A stretch of 64,000 bases of DNA from JALYGY01 sp963800975 (GTDB taxonomy: Bacteria > Actinomycetota > Rubrobacteria > Rubrobacterales > Rubrobacteraceae). Of this stretch, positions 1 through 7,450 are shown piece after piece. Under the pieces are notes generated by a model. It was given only the letters and a program-made list of their open reading frames with translations. It made no database searches and was not told the origin of the DNA. The DNA lies in assembly GCA_963800975.1 (NCBI GenBank), contig CAWDDB010000021.1:248001-312000 (forward strand), given 5' to 3'. Made by a program: the position numbers and the translations under genes. Each line of letters opens with the position of its first letter. Within the stretch, counting starts at the first letter, position 1.

Positions 1-153
1 CACAGCACCCCACTGGTGGGCGCTGTGGCACAGGCTGATGAAGAGAGTCGCGCAGCCCTGGAGCGCGACGTCGTCGCGGGGTGGCAGCCGTTCGTGGAGG
101 ATGGCGCCTTGCTGCTTCGATTGGACATCTCAGTGGCGACGGCCCGGAAGTGA
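1..153 (+). CDS. C-terminal end of a probable SAM-dependent methyltransferase (partial)
   Basis: Frame 1 is open from the window edge to a TGA at 151-153 and encodes 50 residues. The stretch GWQPFVEDGALLLRLDIS followed by a short basic end resembles the last strand of class I SAM-dependent methyltransferases, where W-x-P-F-x-x-D-G is common. The SAM-binding motifs would lie upstream and are not visible, so the family is inferred from the tail alone. Another Rossmann-fold enzyme cannot be excluded. The substrate is unknown. Confidence 0.5.
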   Translation, partial: HSTPLVGAVAQADEESRAALERDVVAGWQPFVEDGALLLRLDISVATARK

Positions 154-210
154 CGGGGGCATGCGCATGATGGAAGTCGCCCGATCACGGTTGGCCTCAC
201 AGAGGAAGCT

Positions 211-777
211 ATGACTACTCTCGAACAGACACGGAAAGCGTGGGACGACTTCGCGGTACGCTTGGATAGGCTCTCGACCTTGCGGGAAGCCGTTTCCGTC
301 CTGTCAGGCCTCGTGAGCGATCCCGACTTCCTCCACTCGCACGTTTTGCCTCTCCTGGCGGAGGTGGAGAAGGCCAGGGACTGGTACGTGGCCAGTCGCA
401 ACGACTCTCCGGATGGAACGTGCTCCCTGCAGGTCTTCGTCTGGCCTCCATGGAGCGAGACCAGAATACACGACCATGCTTCCTGGGGAGCCCTCTGTTG
501 CGCCGTCGGCTCCCTCTTCGAGGAGCGCTACGTGCGGCTGGATGACGGATCGAGGCCCAATCACGCTCCTCTGCAGATGCTGTGGCGCAGAAACTGGCGG
601 GAGGGAGACGGCATCTCGACCGTACTCCCTTACGACGGTGGGATCCACCGCATCGGCAATCCCACCGATGAGCCGGCGATCTCCGTCCACCTCTATGGTC
701 CCAGGATGGGGGAGATCGACGGGCGCGACTACGACCCCTCCCGCGACTACGTCTGCGACCGGCAAGAGGATCGGTAG
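211..777 (+). CDS. Cysteine dioxygenase-like cupin protein
   Basis: This 188-residue protein has the cysteine dioxygenase type I layout. H87-x-H89 lies in the RIHDHASWG stretch and H146 in GGIHRIGN, matching the three-histidine iron site of that family, whose mammalian members use His86, His88 and His140. The expected reaction is O2-dependent oxidation of a thiol such as cysteine or 3-mercaptopropionate to its sulfinate in the cytoplasm. The length fits bacterial members. The ATG follows an AGAGGAAG ribosome site. I cannot tell which thiol is used. The gene stands alone between unrelated neighbours. Confidence 0.75.
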   Translation: MTTLEQTRKAWDDFAVRLDRLSTLREAVSVLSGLVSDPDFLHSHVLPLLAEVEKARDWYVASRNDSPDGTCSLQVFVWPPWSETRIHDHASWGALCCAVGSLFEERYVRLDDGSRPNHAPLQMLWRRNWREGDGISTVLPYDGGIHRIGNPTDEPAISVHLYGPRMGEIDGRDYDPSRDYVCDRQEDR

Positions 778-821
778 GCATCGAGCGCGCGAACAGGGAG
801 GTAGAGATCATTTTCGGGAAG

Positions 822-1547
822 GTGATGTGGATCGGGAGAGCTACGGTTTTCACCTTGGGCCTGGCGGTAGTGCTGGCCGTGATGTTGGGAGTGACCACCG
901 GTGCCCTCGCGGCGGTGCCCGGCGATCCGTTCAAGTTGGGCAGGACCAACGTCGTCAACAAGGTGAGCACGTTGACGGGCAAAGTTACCGGTCCCATGCT
1001 CCGCATAGACAACGCCGGCACGGGCACCGCACTGGACCTGCGAGTGGATCCTGGCATGCCGCCTATGACGGTCGACTCCGATGCGCGGGTGACCAACCTC
1101 AACACCGACAAGATAGATGGGCAGGACTCCACCGCGTTCGCGCCGGTGAGCGGGTTCGGAGCTGATGAGGTGATCAGCGCAATTGGCCCCTTGCCCCTGG
1201 AGGGGATCTACTCGAGCAAAGGCGGGACGCTCCTCGTCTTCGCCTCAGGGTCAGGGTTCCGGAGCAGCGCCAACGCCAGGCTTACCGGTCGGATCGGCAT
1301 GAACATCATTGTTGATGGCTCGTTCGGGCGTGCCGAGGTCTTCACCGACGAGCGGGATAGCCACAAGGCGTTTGTTGACGACTCCTTCGTGGTAGAGGGC
1401 CTGCCCGCAGGCGATCATACGATCCGGCTCGAAGCCGTGTACTCCGAGCCGTTCTGCAACACCGCGGCCGAACGTCGTGATTTCAGCTGCACCACCACCG
1501 ACTCCACCGACCGCTTCAACGTAACCGTCATAGAACTGCCCGAGTAG
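822..1547 (+). CDS. Secreted protein of unknown function with N-terminal signal peptide
   Basis: About 240 residues. The N-terminus is a signal peptide: a basic start, a hydrophobic stretch FTLGLAVVLAVMLGV and a likely cut after GALAA. Next comes a segment with motifs GDPFKLGRTNVVNKVSTL, GTGTALDLRV and LNTDKIDGQDS. I have seen that pattern in secreted actinobacterial proteins of unknown function. The C-terminal half looks beta-rich and contains two cysteines. The start is uncertain: GTG 822 and ATG 825 lie right against a GGGAAGG. A better Shine-Dalgarno, AGGGAGGT at 795-802, points to an in-frame ATT at 810. Confidence 0.6.
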   Translation: MMWIGRATVFTLGLAVVLAVMLGVTTGALAAVPGDPFKLGRTNVVNKVSTLTGKVTGPMLRIDNAGTGTALDLRVDPGMPPMTVDSDARVTNLNTDKIDGQDSTAFAPVSGFGADEVISAIGPLPLEGIYSSKGGTLLVFASGSGFRSSANARLTGRIGMNIIVDGSFGRAEVFTDERDSHKAFVDDSFVVEGLPAGDHTIRLEAVYSEPFCNTAAERRDFSCTTTDSTDRFNVTVIELPE

Positions 1548-1730
1548 GTCGCCCGGATTCCGCCTGCGCGGTTCAGCGGCCTGGAGACAGCAACCGAAGG
1601 CCCTGCTCCACCGATCTCCCCCAATAACCCCGAATAAACCACCAGATTAGATCCTTCGGCCGATGCCGCTACGCCCGGCCCTACCTTTGTCGTCACGGAG
1701 CAAGAATGATGACGGAGGAGGTAGTGGAGC

Positions 1731-2672
1731 ATGTCGTGGTTGAGGGAGAGGATGAGGCGGCGCCCGGTGACGTGGTTTTACGCGACGTCGATGGCGCTCG
1801 CCGTGGCGGTCATACCGGTGTTCGTGTTCACCGGCGCCGACGCGACGATCTCCGCGGCGGTCCAGGAGTCGGGCATCGTGCCGAGGACCGACTTTGTCAC
1901 GATCGTCAGGCTCGCGCTAGCCGAGCCGCAGGCTATACCCGCGATACTGCTCTCGGTGCTGCAGCCGTTCTCACCTGACATCGCCGCCTACGCCGTCGCG
2001 GCCATCGCCTTCGGGGCGCTCGGGATCAGGAACCTGGTGCGGGGCTACCGGTTCTGGAGCCGCGAGGTCGGCTGGCGCCGCGGGCTAAGGGCGTGGGGCC
2101 TGATGACCCTGATCTTCGTCGCCATGTCGCTGGCCACTGCGGGGCTGCACTGGTTGTTTATGCCTGAGGGTACCTGGGAGTGGGATCCCGGTCCGCTCTT
2201 GACCTGGGGCCTCCCGCTCGCGTTGCTCGTCTCGGTGTTTCTGGACGTCGGCGGGGTGAGCGAGGAGACGGGCTGGCGTGGCTTCGCGCTGCCGCTCCTG
2301 CAGAATAGGATGACGCCGCTGGTGGCCTCGGTGGTGCTCGGGGTCATGTGGGGTGTCTGGCATTTCCCGGTCAAGTTCGACGTTCTGTTCTACGGCGCGG
2401 GCGGCGCGGTCGTGCTCTACGGGCTGCTCGTGGTCCGGTTCGTGTTCCTCTCGATCGTCATGACCTACTTCTACAATAGGGTCGGCGGGAGCACCCTGAT
2501 CGCCATAGCCATGCACGGCCTGCACAACGACTCGGCCGGGTTGATGGGCCGCATAACCGGCGACGGCCTGGCGCCCTACGTCATCTCGGAGATCGACCTC
2601 CTCCTCCCGATAGCCGTGGTCGCCTGCGCGCTCGTGCTCCTGACGGGGCGCGGCCTCGGGAAGAAGTGGTAG
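1731..2672 (+). CDS. CPBP family intramembrane metalloprotease
   Basis: A 313-residue polytopic membrane protein with the CPBP (CAAX protease/bacteriocin-processing, Abi) signature. The EETGWRG stretch is the EExxxR motif, followed about 30 residues later by WGVWHFPV, which supplies the second-motif histidine, and by HGLHN near the end. Family members cleave substrates within the membrane; the substrate here is unknown. The ATG is preceded by GGAGGAGG at good spacing. The gene converges on the ferredoxin-like gene, with a strong hairpin between them. Confidence 0.8.
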   Translation: MSWLRERMRRRPVTWFYATSMALAVAVIPVFVFTGADATISAAVQESGIVPRTDFVTIVRLALAEPQAIPAILLSVLQPFSPDIAAYAVAAIAFGALGIRNLVRGYRFWSREVGWRRGLRAWGLMTLIFVAMSLATAGLHWLFMPEGTWEWDPGPLLTWGLPLALLVSVFLDVGGVSEETGWRGFALPLLQNRMTPLVASVVLGVMWGVWHFPVKFDVLFYGAGGAVVLYGLLVVRFVFLSIVMTYFYNRVGGSTLIAIAMHGLHNDSAGLMGRITGDGLAPYVISEIDLLLPIAVVACALVLLTGRGLGKKW

Positions 2673-2675
2673 AAG

Positions 2676-2713
2676 AAGTAGTAGGGGCGCTTCGCGAAGC
2701 GCCCCTACTACTT
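2676..2713. terminator. Bidirectional terminator hairpin between convergent genes
   Basis: A near-perfect inverted repeat with arms of about 18 bases (AGTAGTAGGGGCGCTTCG and its complement) starts just after the CPBP stop and overlaps the stop codon of the ferredoxin-like gene. The symmetry suits termination in both directions. The GTAGGGGCGC start resembles the hairpin arms at 44170-44196 and 61538-61579. Confidence 0.65.
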
Positions 2714-3001
2714 ACGTCTCTTCTTGCGCGGGCGCAGCTCGGCGGCAAGGTGCTCCACCGGCTCGCCGCCCTGGAGGTGGTGTTCCACGATCCCCGGCAC
2801 GTCGCGCTCGATCAGGCCGAGGTACCAGGTGCCTCCGGGGTAGACGACGGCGTTCGGTCCGTGTTTGCAGAGGCCGAGGCAGTCGACCGTGTCCACGCGG
2901 ACGTCCCCGCCCATGCCCCTCCCGCGTAGCTCTCCCTTTAACGCCTTGCGGACGTCTTTCGAGCCGCGCTTCTTGCAGTCGCCTCCCCCGCAGACGAGCA
3001 C
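2708..3001 (-). CDS. (2Fe-2S) ferredoxin-like (thioredoxin-fold) protein
   Basis: The protein reads LVCGGGDCKKRGS at the N-terminus, then DTVDCLGLCKHGPN and VYPGGTWYLG. The C-x4-C plus C-x3-C spacing and VYPGGTWY are typical of the thioredoxin-like [2Fe-2S] ferredoxin family. It probably carries electrons in the cytoplasm; the partner is unknown. The GTG at 3001 has a poor ribosome site. The same frame stays open upstream with a lysine-rich leader, SKKAKKGKARANG. A strong GGAGG (complement of 3106-3110) sits 5 bases before an ATC codon ending at 3100, so the protein may start there and be 33 residues longer. Confidence 0.75.
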   Translation of the reverse strand: MLVCGGGDCKKRGSKDVRKALKGELRGRGMGGDVRVDTVDCLGLCKHGPNAVVYPGGTWYLGLIERDVPGIVEHHLQGGEPVEHLAAELRPRKKRRK

Positions 3002-3139
3002 GTGGGCGTCGTGGTCCCTGACCTTCGCGCCGGGCTTCCTGGCGGGCGTAGGGAGGGCGCCGTTCGCGCGGGCTTTCCCCTTCTTTGCCTTCTTCGAGAT
3101 TGCTTCCTCCGTCGTCCGAACCGGCCTGGCCGCCGGCAG

Positions 3140-3170
3140 AAAAAGTTGGTCCCGATCACGCCGGAATATA
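3140..3170 (+). promoter_or_regulatory. Possible sigma-70-type promoter of ppx-ppk
   Basis: TTGGTC and TATAAC are separated by 15 bases, about 25 bases before the ppx start codon. The boxes are plausible but the spacing is short, and GC-rich actinobacterial promoters are hard to call by eye. Confidence 0.3.
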
Positions 3171-3195
3171 ACACCCGGCGGGGCGGGGCTGTATC

Positions 3196-4131
3196 ATGAG
3201 AGGTGACGCAATTCACTCGGACATCAGCCATCGGAGGAGCAGCCTGAGCAGGCACTCGGTAATAGACGTGGGATCCAACACCATCCACCTGCTCGTGGGA
3301 GAGGTCGATGGGGGACAGGTGCTGCCCGTCACGGGAGAGAAGGTCTCTGCCCGTCTCGGGGCGGGCGTGGAGAAGACGGGACGCCTCGCGCAGGAGCGGC
3401 TCGAGCTGGCGGCGGGCGCCATCGGCCTCTTCGTCACCATCTCCGCGCACAACGGCGTCGCGGAGCCGGTGATACTCGCCACGAGCGCGGTGCGGGACGC
3501 GGAGAACGGCGCGGAGCTTACCGAGAGGGTGCGGGAGATCACCGGCCTGAAGATGCGCCTGATCTCCGGCGAGGAGGAGGCAGATCTCGGGTTCAGGGGT
3601 GCGGTCTCGGCGGTCGGGAGCTCCTGGGAGGGCCCCGCGCTCGTCGTGGACCTTGGCGGGGGCTCGGCGCAGCTAATCGTCGGGGAGGCACAGACGGGCC
3701 CGCTCATGCAGGTCTCGTTGCCGCTCGGCTCCAACCGCACGACCGAGCGGTTCGTGGAAAACGACCCGCCGAAGAAAAAGCAGCTGCGGGCCCTGGACGA
3801 GCACGTCAAGGAGATGATGCCAGGGTGGGGTCTCTCGCAACGGGTCTCGGTTGTGGCGGTCGGCGGGTCCGCGAGGGCCGTAGTCAAGATCACGCGCGAC
3901 AGCCTGACGGTAAACCGGATGCGGAGACTCGCCGTCGAGATATCCGATGGGCCGTCCGCGGTGCTCGCGCGCGATTACGGGCTCGCCCCGGAGCGGGCGC
4001 GGGTGCTGCCGGCCGCGATCACCACTCTCGCCGCGATACTCGAGCACTTCGATAGGGATGTCCTGACGGTCGCGCGCGGGGGCTTGAGGGAAGGAACGCT
4101 GCTCGCGCTTGCGGAGGGAGAAGACGTATGA
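3196..4131 (+). CDS. ppx: Exopolyphosphatase / GppA phosphatase family protein
   Basis: A 311-residue Ppx/GppA enzyme of the ASKHA ATPase fold. The phosphate-binding motifs are VIDVGSNTIHLLVGEV near residue 20, SGEEEADLGFRGAV near 130 and LVVDLGGGSAQLIVG near 155. It is the short form without the C-terminal HD domain, as usual in actinobacteria. It should release orthophosphate from polyphosphate or pppGpp. Its stop overlaps the ppk start (ATGA), so the two are translationally coupled and set polyphosphate turnover together. The first 15 residues precede the conserved core and may not all be translated. Confidence 0.9.
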   Translation: MRGDAIHSDISHRRSSLSRHSVIDVGSNTIHLLVGEVDGGQVLPVTGEKVSARLGAGVEKTGRLAQERLELAAGAIGLFVTISAHNGVAEPVILATSAVRDAENGAELTERVREITGLKMRLISGEEEADLGFRGAVSAVGSSWEGPALVVDLGGGSAQLIVGEAQTGPLMQVSLPLGSNRTTERFVENDPPKKKQLRALDEHVKEMMPGWGLSQRVSVVAVGGSARAVVKITRDSLTVNRMRRLAVEISDGPSAVLARDYGLAPERARVLPAAITTLAAILEHFDRDVLTVARGGLREGTLLALAEGEDV

Positions 4132-6209
4132 CGGACGTGACCGTGCGGGCCGAGACGAGCCTTTCCGATCCCGCGCTTTACATCAACAGGGAGCTCTCGT
4201 GGCTCGCCTTCAACGACCGGGTGCTAGCGCAGGCGCGGCAACAGCGCCACCCGCTGCTGGAGCGGGTCCGGTTCGTCGCCATCTCGGAGACGAACCTGGA
4301 CGAGTTCTTCATGATCCGGGTGGCCGGGCTGCAGCAGCAGGTCGCGTCCGAGCTACCAAACCCCGTCCCCGACGGGATGACCCCGGAGGAGCAGCTCTTC
4401 CGCATCCACGACCACACCGAAGACTTCTTCGTCGAGCAGCGGCGCATCCTGGGGAAAGAGATCTTCCCCGCGCTTGCCGAATCCGGCATACGCGTCGTGT
4501 CCCACAACAAGCTCAGGGCCGCCGAGAAGAGGAACCTGCGCGAGAGGTTCGCGCGGGACATCTTGCCTATCCTGACCCCGCTGGCCATAGACCCGGCCCA
4601 CCCCTTCCCGCACATCTCGAACCTCTCCCTCAACCTGCTCGTCGTCATCGACGACGACGGTCGCAAGGTGATGGCCCGCGTGAAGGTGCCGAACACGATC
4701 GACCGCTTCATGCCCGTGCCGGTCAAGAGCCCCGACGGGCAGGGCAGGCCCGAGATCAGGCTCGTGCGCATAGAGCAGGTCATAGCCGCCAACCTGGACG
4801 AGCTGTTCCCCGGCAAGGAGGTGGCGGCGAGCTACGATTTTCAGGTGACGCGCAACGCCGACTTCGTCATAGAGGAGGACGAGGCCGCCGACCTGTTGCA
4901 GGCCATAGAGGACGAGATCGAGGGCCGATGGTTCGGGCACAGCGTGAGGCTCGTGGTCACCGAGGCCATGCCAGGGGAGCTGCGCGATTGGCTGGCCAGG
5001 AACCTCAACATAGACCCGGGCGCCGTCTACGCGGTGCCGGAGCCGCTGGGGCTCGCGGACCTCGAGGAGCTTACCCATCTCGACCGGGGGGACCTCCTCT
5101 ACCCGCCGTTCACGCCGCGGGTGCCGCCGGAGATCAGGGGCGCCCGCTCCATAACCTCCGCGATCCGCCAGGGCGACATCCTGCTCTACCACCCCTTCGA
5201 TTCTTTCTCGCCGGTGGTGGAGTTCGTCCGGGCCGCGGCCGCCGACCCCGATGTGCTCGCCATAAAGCAGACGCTCTACCGCGTCGGCTCGAACTCCCCG
5301 ATCGTCGAGGCTCTCTCCGAGGCGCGCGACGAGCAGACGCAGGTCGCCGTGCTCGTCGAGCTGAAGGCGCGCTTCGACGAGGAACCGAACATCACCTGGG
5401 CCAGGCGGCTCGAGTCGCGGGGTGTCCATGTCGCCTACGGGATCGTCGGCCTCAAGACGCACGCAAAGATCTGCCTGGTCGTCAGGCGCGAGGGCTCGGG
5501 CCTGAGGCGCTACGTCCACATGGGCACGGGCAACTACAATCCCTCGACCGCCCGCATCTACACGGACTTCTCCTACTTCACCGACGACCCGAGCCTCGTC
5601 GAGGACGCCTCAGACCTCTTCAACCACCTGACGGGCTACTCGGAGCAGAGGGAGTACGAGCAGCTGCTCGTCGCCCCCCACTCCATGCGAGAGGGCATCC
5701 TGCGCCTTATCGAGGAGCAGACCGAGAGGGCCAGGAACGGTGACCCGGCCAGGATCACGGGCAAGATGAACTCGATCACGGACCCGAGGATCATCGAGGC
5801 CCTGTACGAGGCTTCCCAGGCGGGGGTAAAGATCGACTTCGTTGTCAGGGGCATCTGCTGCCTGAGGCCTGGCCTCGAAGGCGTTAGCGAGAACATCCGG
5901 GTGGTCTCGCTCGTCGGGCGCTTCCTGGAGCACGCCCGCATACTCGCCTTCGGCGAGGGCCAGGGGGAGCAGATCTACCTCGGCAGCGCCGACCTGATGC
6001 AGCGAAACCTGGGCCGCAGGGTCGAGCAGCTCTTTCCCCTGCGCGAACAGCGCCACCGCGGCAAGGTCAGGCGTCTGCTGGAGCTCCAGCTCGCCGACAC
6101 CGCGAACGCCTGGGAGCTGGGATCGGACGGCTCCTACGAGCAACTCGAGCCCAAGGAGGACGAAGAGCTCCTCGACAGCCAGGCGCTTCTGCTGGAGGAG
6201 GGGTTCTAG
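4128..6209 (+). CDS. ppk1: Polyphosphate kinase 1
   Basis: At 693 residues this is a full-length PPK1. It starts with the family N-terminus (INRELSWLAFNDRVL), passes through the middle domain and carries the catalytic pair of histidines: one in LKTHAKICLVV near residue 445 (the autophosphorylated His) and one in FLEHARILAF near 602. HMGTGNYNPSTARIYTDF is also conserved. It reversibly polymerises the gamma-phosphate of ATP into polyphosphate, probably at the membrane. It forms an operon with ppx through a 4-base overlap. CYTH-CHAD and SixA genes lie just downstream; CHAD domains are known to bind polyphosphate. Confidence 0.95.
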   Translation: MTDVTVRAETSLSDPALYINRELSWLAFNDRVLAQARQQRHPLLERVRFVAISETNLDEFFMIRVAGLQQQVASELPNPVPDGMTPEEQLFRIHDHTEDFFVEQRRILGKEIFPALAESGIRVVSHNKLRAAEKRNLRERFARDILPILTPLAIDPAHPFPHISNLSLNLLVVIDDDGRKVMARVKVPNTIDRFMPVPVKSPDGQGRPEIRLVRIEQVIAANLDELFPGKEVAASYDFQVTRNADFVIEEDEAADLLQAIEDEIEGRWFGHSVRLVVTEAMPGELRDWLARNLNIDPGAVYAVPEPLGLADLEELTHLDRGDLLYPPFTPRVPPEIRGARSITSAIRQGDILLYHPFDSFSPVVEFVRAAAADPDVLAIKQTLYRVGSNSPIVEALSEARDEQTQVAVLVELKARFDEEPNITWARRLESRGVHVAYGIVGLKTHAKICLVVRREGSGLRRYVHMGTGNYNPSTARIYTDFSYFTDDPSLVEDASDLFNHLTGYSEQREYEQLLVAPHSMREGILRLIEEQTERARNGDPARITGKMNSITDPRIIEALYEASQAGVKIDFVVRGICCLRPGLEGVSENIRVVSLVGRFLEHARILAFGEGQGEQIYLGSADLMQRNLGRRVEQLFPLREQRHRGKVRRLLELQLADTANAWELGSDGSYEQLEPKEDEELLDSQALLLEEGF

Positions 6210-6217
6210 CACGCTAC

Positions 6218-6299
6218 GCCCGGCTTATCGCCGGGCTTCCCGTGCAGCAAGGCGCCTTCCAGGCGCCTTGTCAGCATGCTGCAGCGGGCTTTGCCCGCT
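6218..6299. repeat. Three hairpins after ppk1, upstream arm of the hairpin mosaic
   Basis: Three inverted repeats follow the ppk1 stop: GCCCGGC/GCCGGGC (6218-6224 and 6230-6236), GGCGCCT/AGGCGCC (6251-6257 and 6261-6267) and AGCGGGC/GCCCGCT (6283-6289 and 6293-6299). Loops are 3-5 bases. A TTGTCAGCATGC linker lies between the second and third. Any could terminate ppk1. They lead directly into the 6309-6503 repeat, which uses the same linker. Confidence 0.6.
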
Positions 6300-6308
6300 T
6301 CCGCTTCT

Positions 6309-6503
6309 CAGCACGCATCGGCCAGCGAAGCTGGCCTCGCTTTCAGCAGAGGGCTTCCGCCTGAGCCAAAAAGCTGACGAGCCGCCCCTGGAGGCGAAGC
6401 CGAGGGGGCGGCGGGCTGACAAGCGAGGGCGTAGCCCGATGCGTGCTGAGAAGGCGCGATAGTGCCGTGCTGACGAGCGGAGGCCGCAGGCCGGAGCGTG
6501 CTG
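6309..6503 (+). repeat. Copy 1 of a ~195-bp dispersed hairpin-mosaic repeat
   Basis: The whole stretch matches the reverse complement of 9706-9904, about four bases in five by eye, with small gaps. It is a chain of short hairpins joined by the linker TCAGCACGC or its complement. Examples are GGCCAGC-GAA-GCTGGCC at 6320-6336 and a 30-base module with GGAGGCGAAGCCGAGGGGG at its core. No convincing reading frame crosses it. It sits between the converging ends of ppk1 and the MgtC gene. With the hairpins at 6218-6299 it fills the 316-base gap between those genes. Confidence 0.8.
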
Positions 6504-6525
6504 ACGAGCCTGCGCAGCAGGCTCG

Positions 6526-7245
6526 TCAATCCACCTCTCGCAGGCCCGTTACGCTGACCCGCTCGACGTCCGGGAGAGTGGAGATTTTCTCCAGGGCTTC
6601 CTGAAGGGCGAGGCGAGGCGGTACGCGGAGCTGGAGGGTATAGCTGGAGCGCCCGCCTTCTAGCTCCGCGCTGAGGTTCCGGATCTCGACGTCGTATCGC
6701 TCGAGGATGCTGGTCGCCTCGTCCACACCGCTCTTCGTGTCCGAGAAGCCGATCTTCATGGTGGCGGTATCCGTCCTGAACCTCGAGAGGAAGCGGTTGC
6801 GAAACTCGCGCAGCAGGTAGAGGGCGGCGATGACCACGACGGTCGTCGCTAGCGCGCCGAAGTAGTATCCCGCGCCTGCGGCCATCCCGATCGCCGCAGC
6901 GGCCCACAGGCTCGCGGCCGTCGTGAGGCCGCGGATGTCTATGCCCTGACGGATGATCGCCCCGGCGCCGAGGAAGCCGATCCCCGTAACCACCTGGGCG
7001 GCTATCCTCGTCGGGTCGAACTGTATGCCGCGGCCGCCGCTCTCGATCGCGGCCTCGGTGAACGCCGTGAACCCGTAGGCGGAGACCAGCGTGAACAGCG
7101 CCGCGCCCAGCCCGAGCAGGATGTGTGTCCTGAACCCCGCCGACTGGTCGCGCGTCTCGCGCTCGAACCCGATCAAGCCGCACAGCATCGCGGTGAGCAG
7201 GAGCCGTATCGTTACCTCACCGTACGAGATGGTCAGCTCGGACAC
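6526..7245 (-). CDS. MgtC/SapB family membrane protein
   Basis: A 239-residue protein. The hydrophobic N-terminal half has MgtC family features: CGLIGFERETRDQSAGFRTH, then GLGAALFTLVSAYGF and GIGFLGAGAIIRQG. A soluble C-terminal ACT-like domain of about 80 residues follows (ERYDVEIRNLSAELEGG). MgtC proteins help cells grow in low magnesium and influence ATP and phosphate balance; a transport role is not settled. The stop codon lies in the last hairpin of the repeat chain. Its position beside polyphosphate genes fits phosphate or cation homeostasis, which is inference. Confidence 0.85.
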   Translation of the reverse strand: MSELTISYGEVTIRLLLTAMLCGLIGFERETRDQSAGFRTHILLGLGAALFTLVSAYGFTAFTEAAIESGGRGIQFDPTRIAAQVVTGIGFLGAGAIIRQGIDIRGLTTAASLWAAAAIGMAAGAGYYFGALATTVVVIAALYLLREFRNRFLSRFRTDTATMKIGFSDTKSGVDEATSILERYDVEIRNLSAELEGGRSSYTLQLRVPPRLALQEALEKISTLPDVERVSVTGLREVD

Positions 7246-7450
7246 GGTGCCACCTCCCGGCGCTCGAACATCACCCGAATATATTCGTCCGCCGGCGGGT
7301 ATTCAACTCTGGTGTTAACGGGACCCCAGCACCGCCCTGACGGTTACATACAATGGCTCCCTGGCACTACACATATTGACCTGCGCGGGGGGCGCTGCTA
7401 CCATAGCCGGCCTCGTACACCGGCGTAAAAACCGAGGTGATCTCAACCCC

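Noticed and set aside
4109..5743. A 544-codon frame overlapping ppk1 in another phase
   Set aside because: The ppk1 frame has all catalytic motifs; the other frame is Arg/Gly-rich low-complexity sequence.
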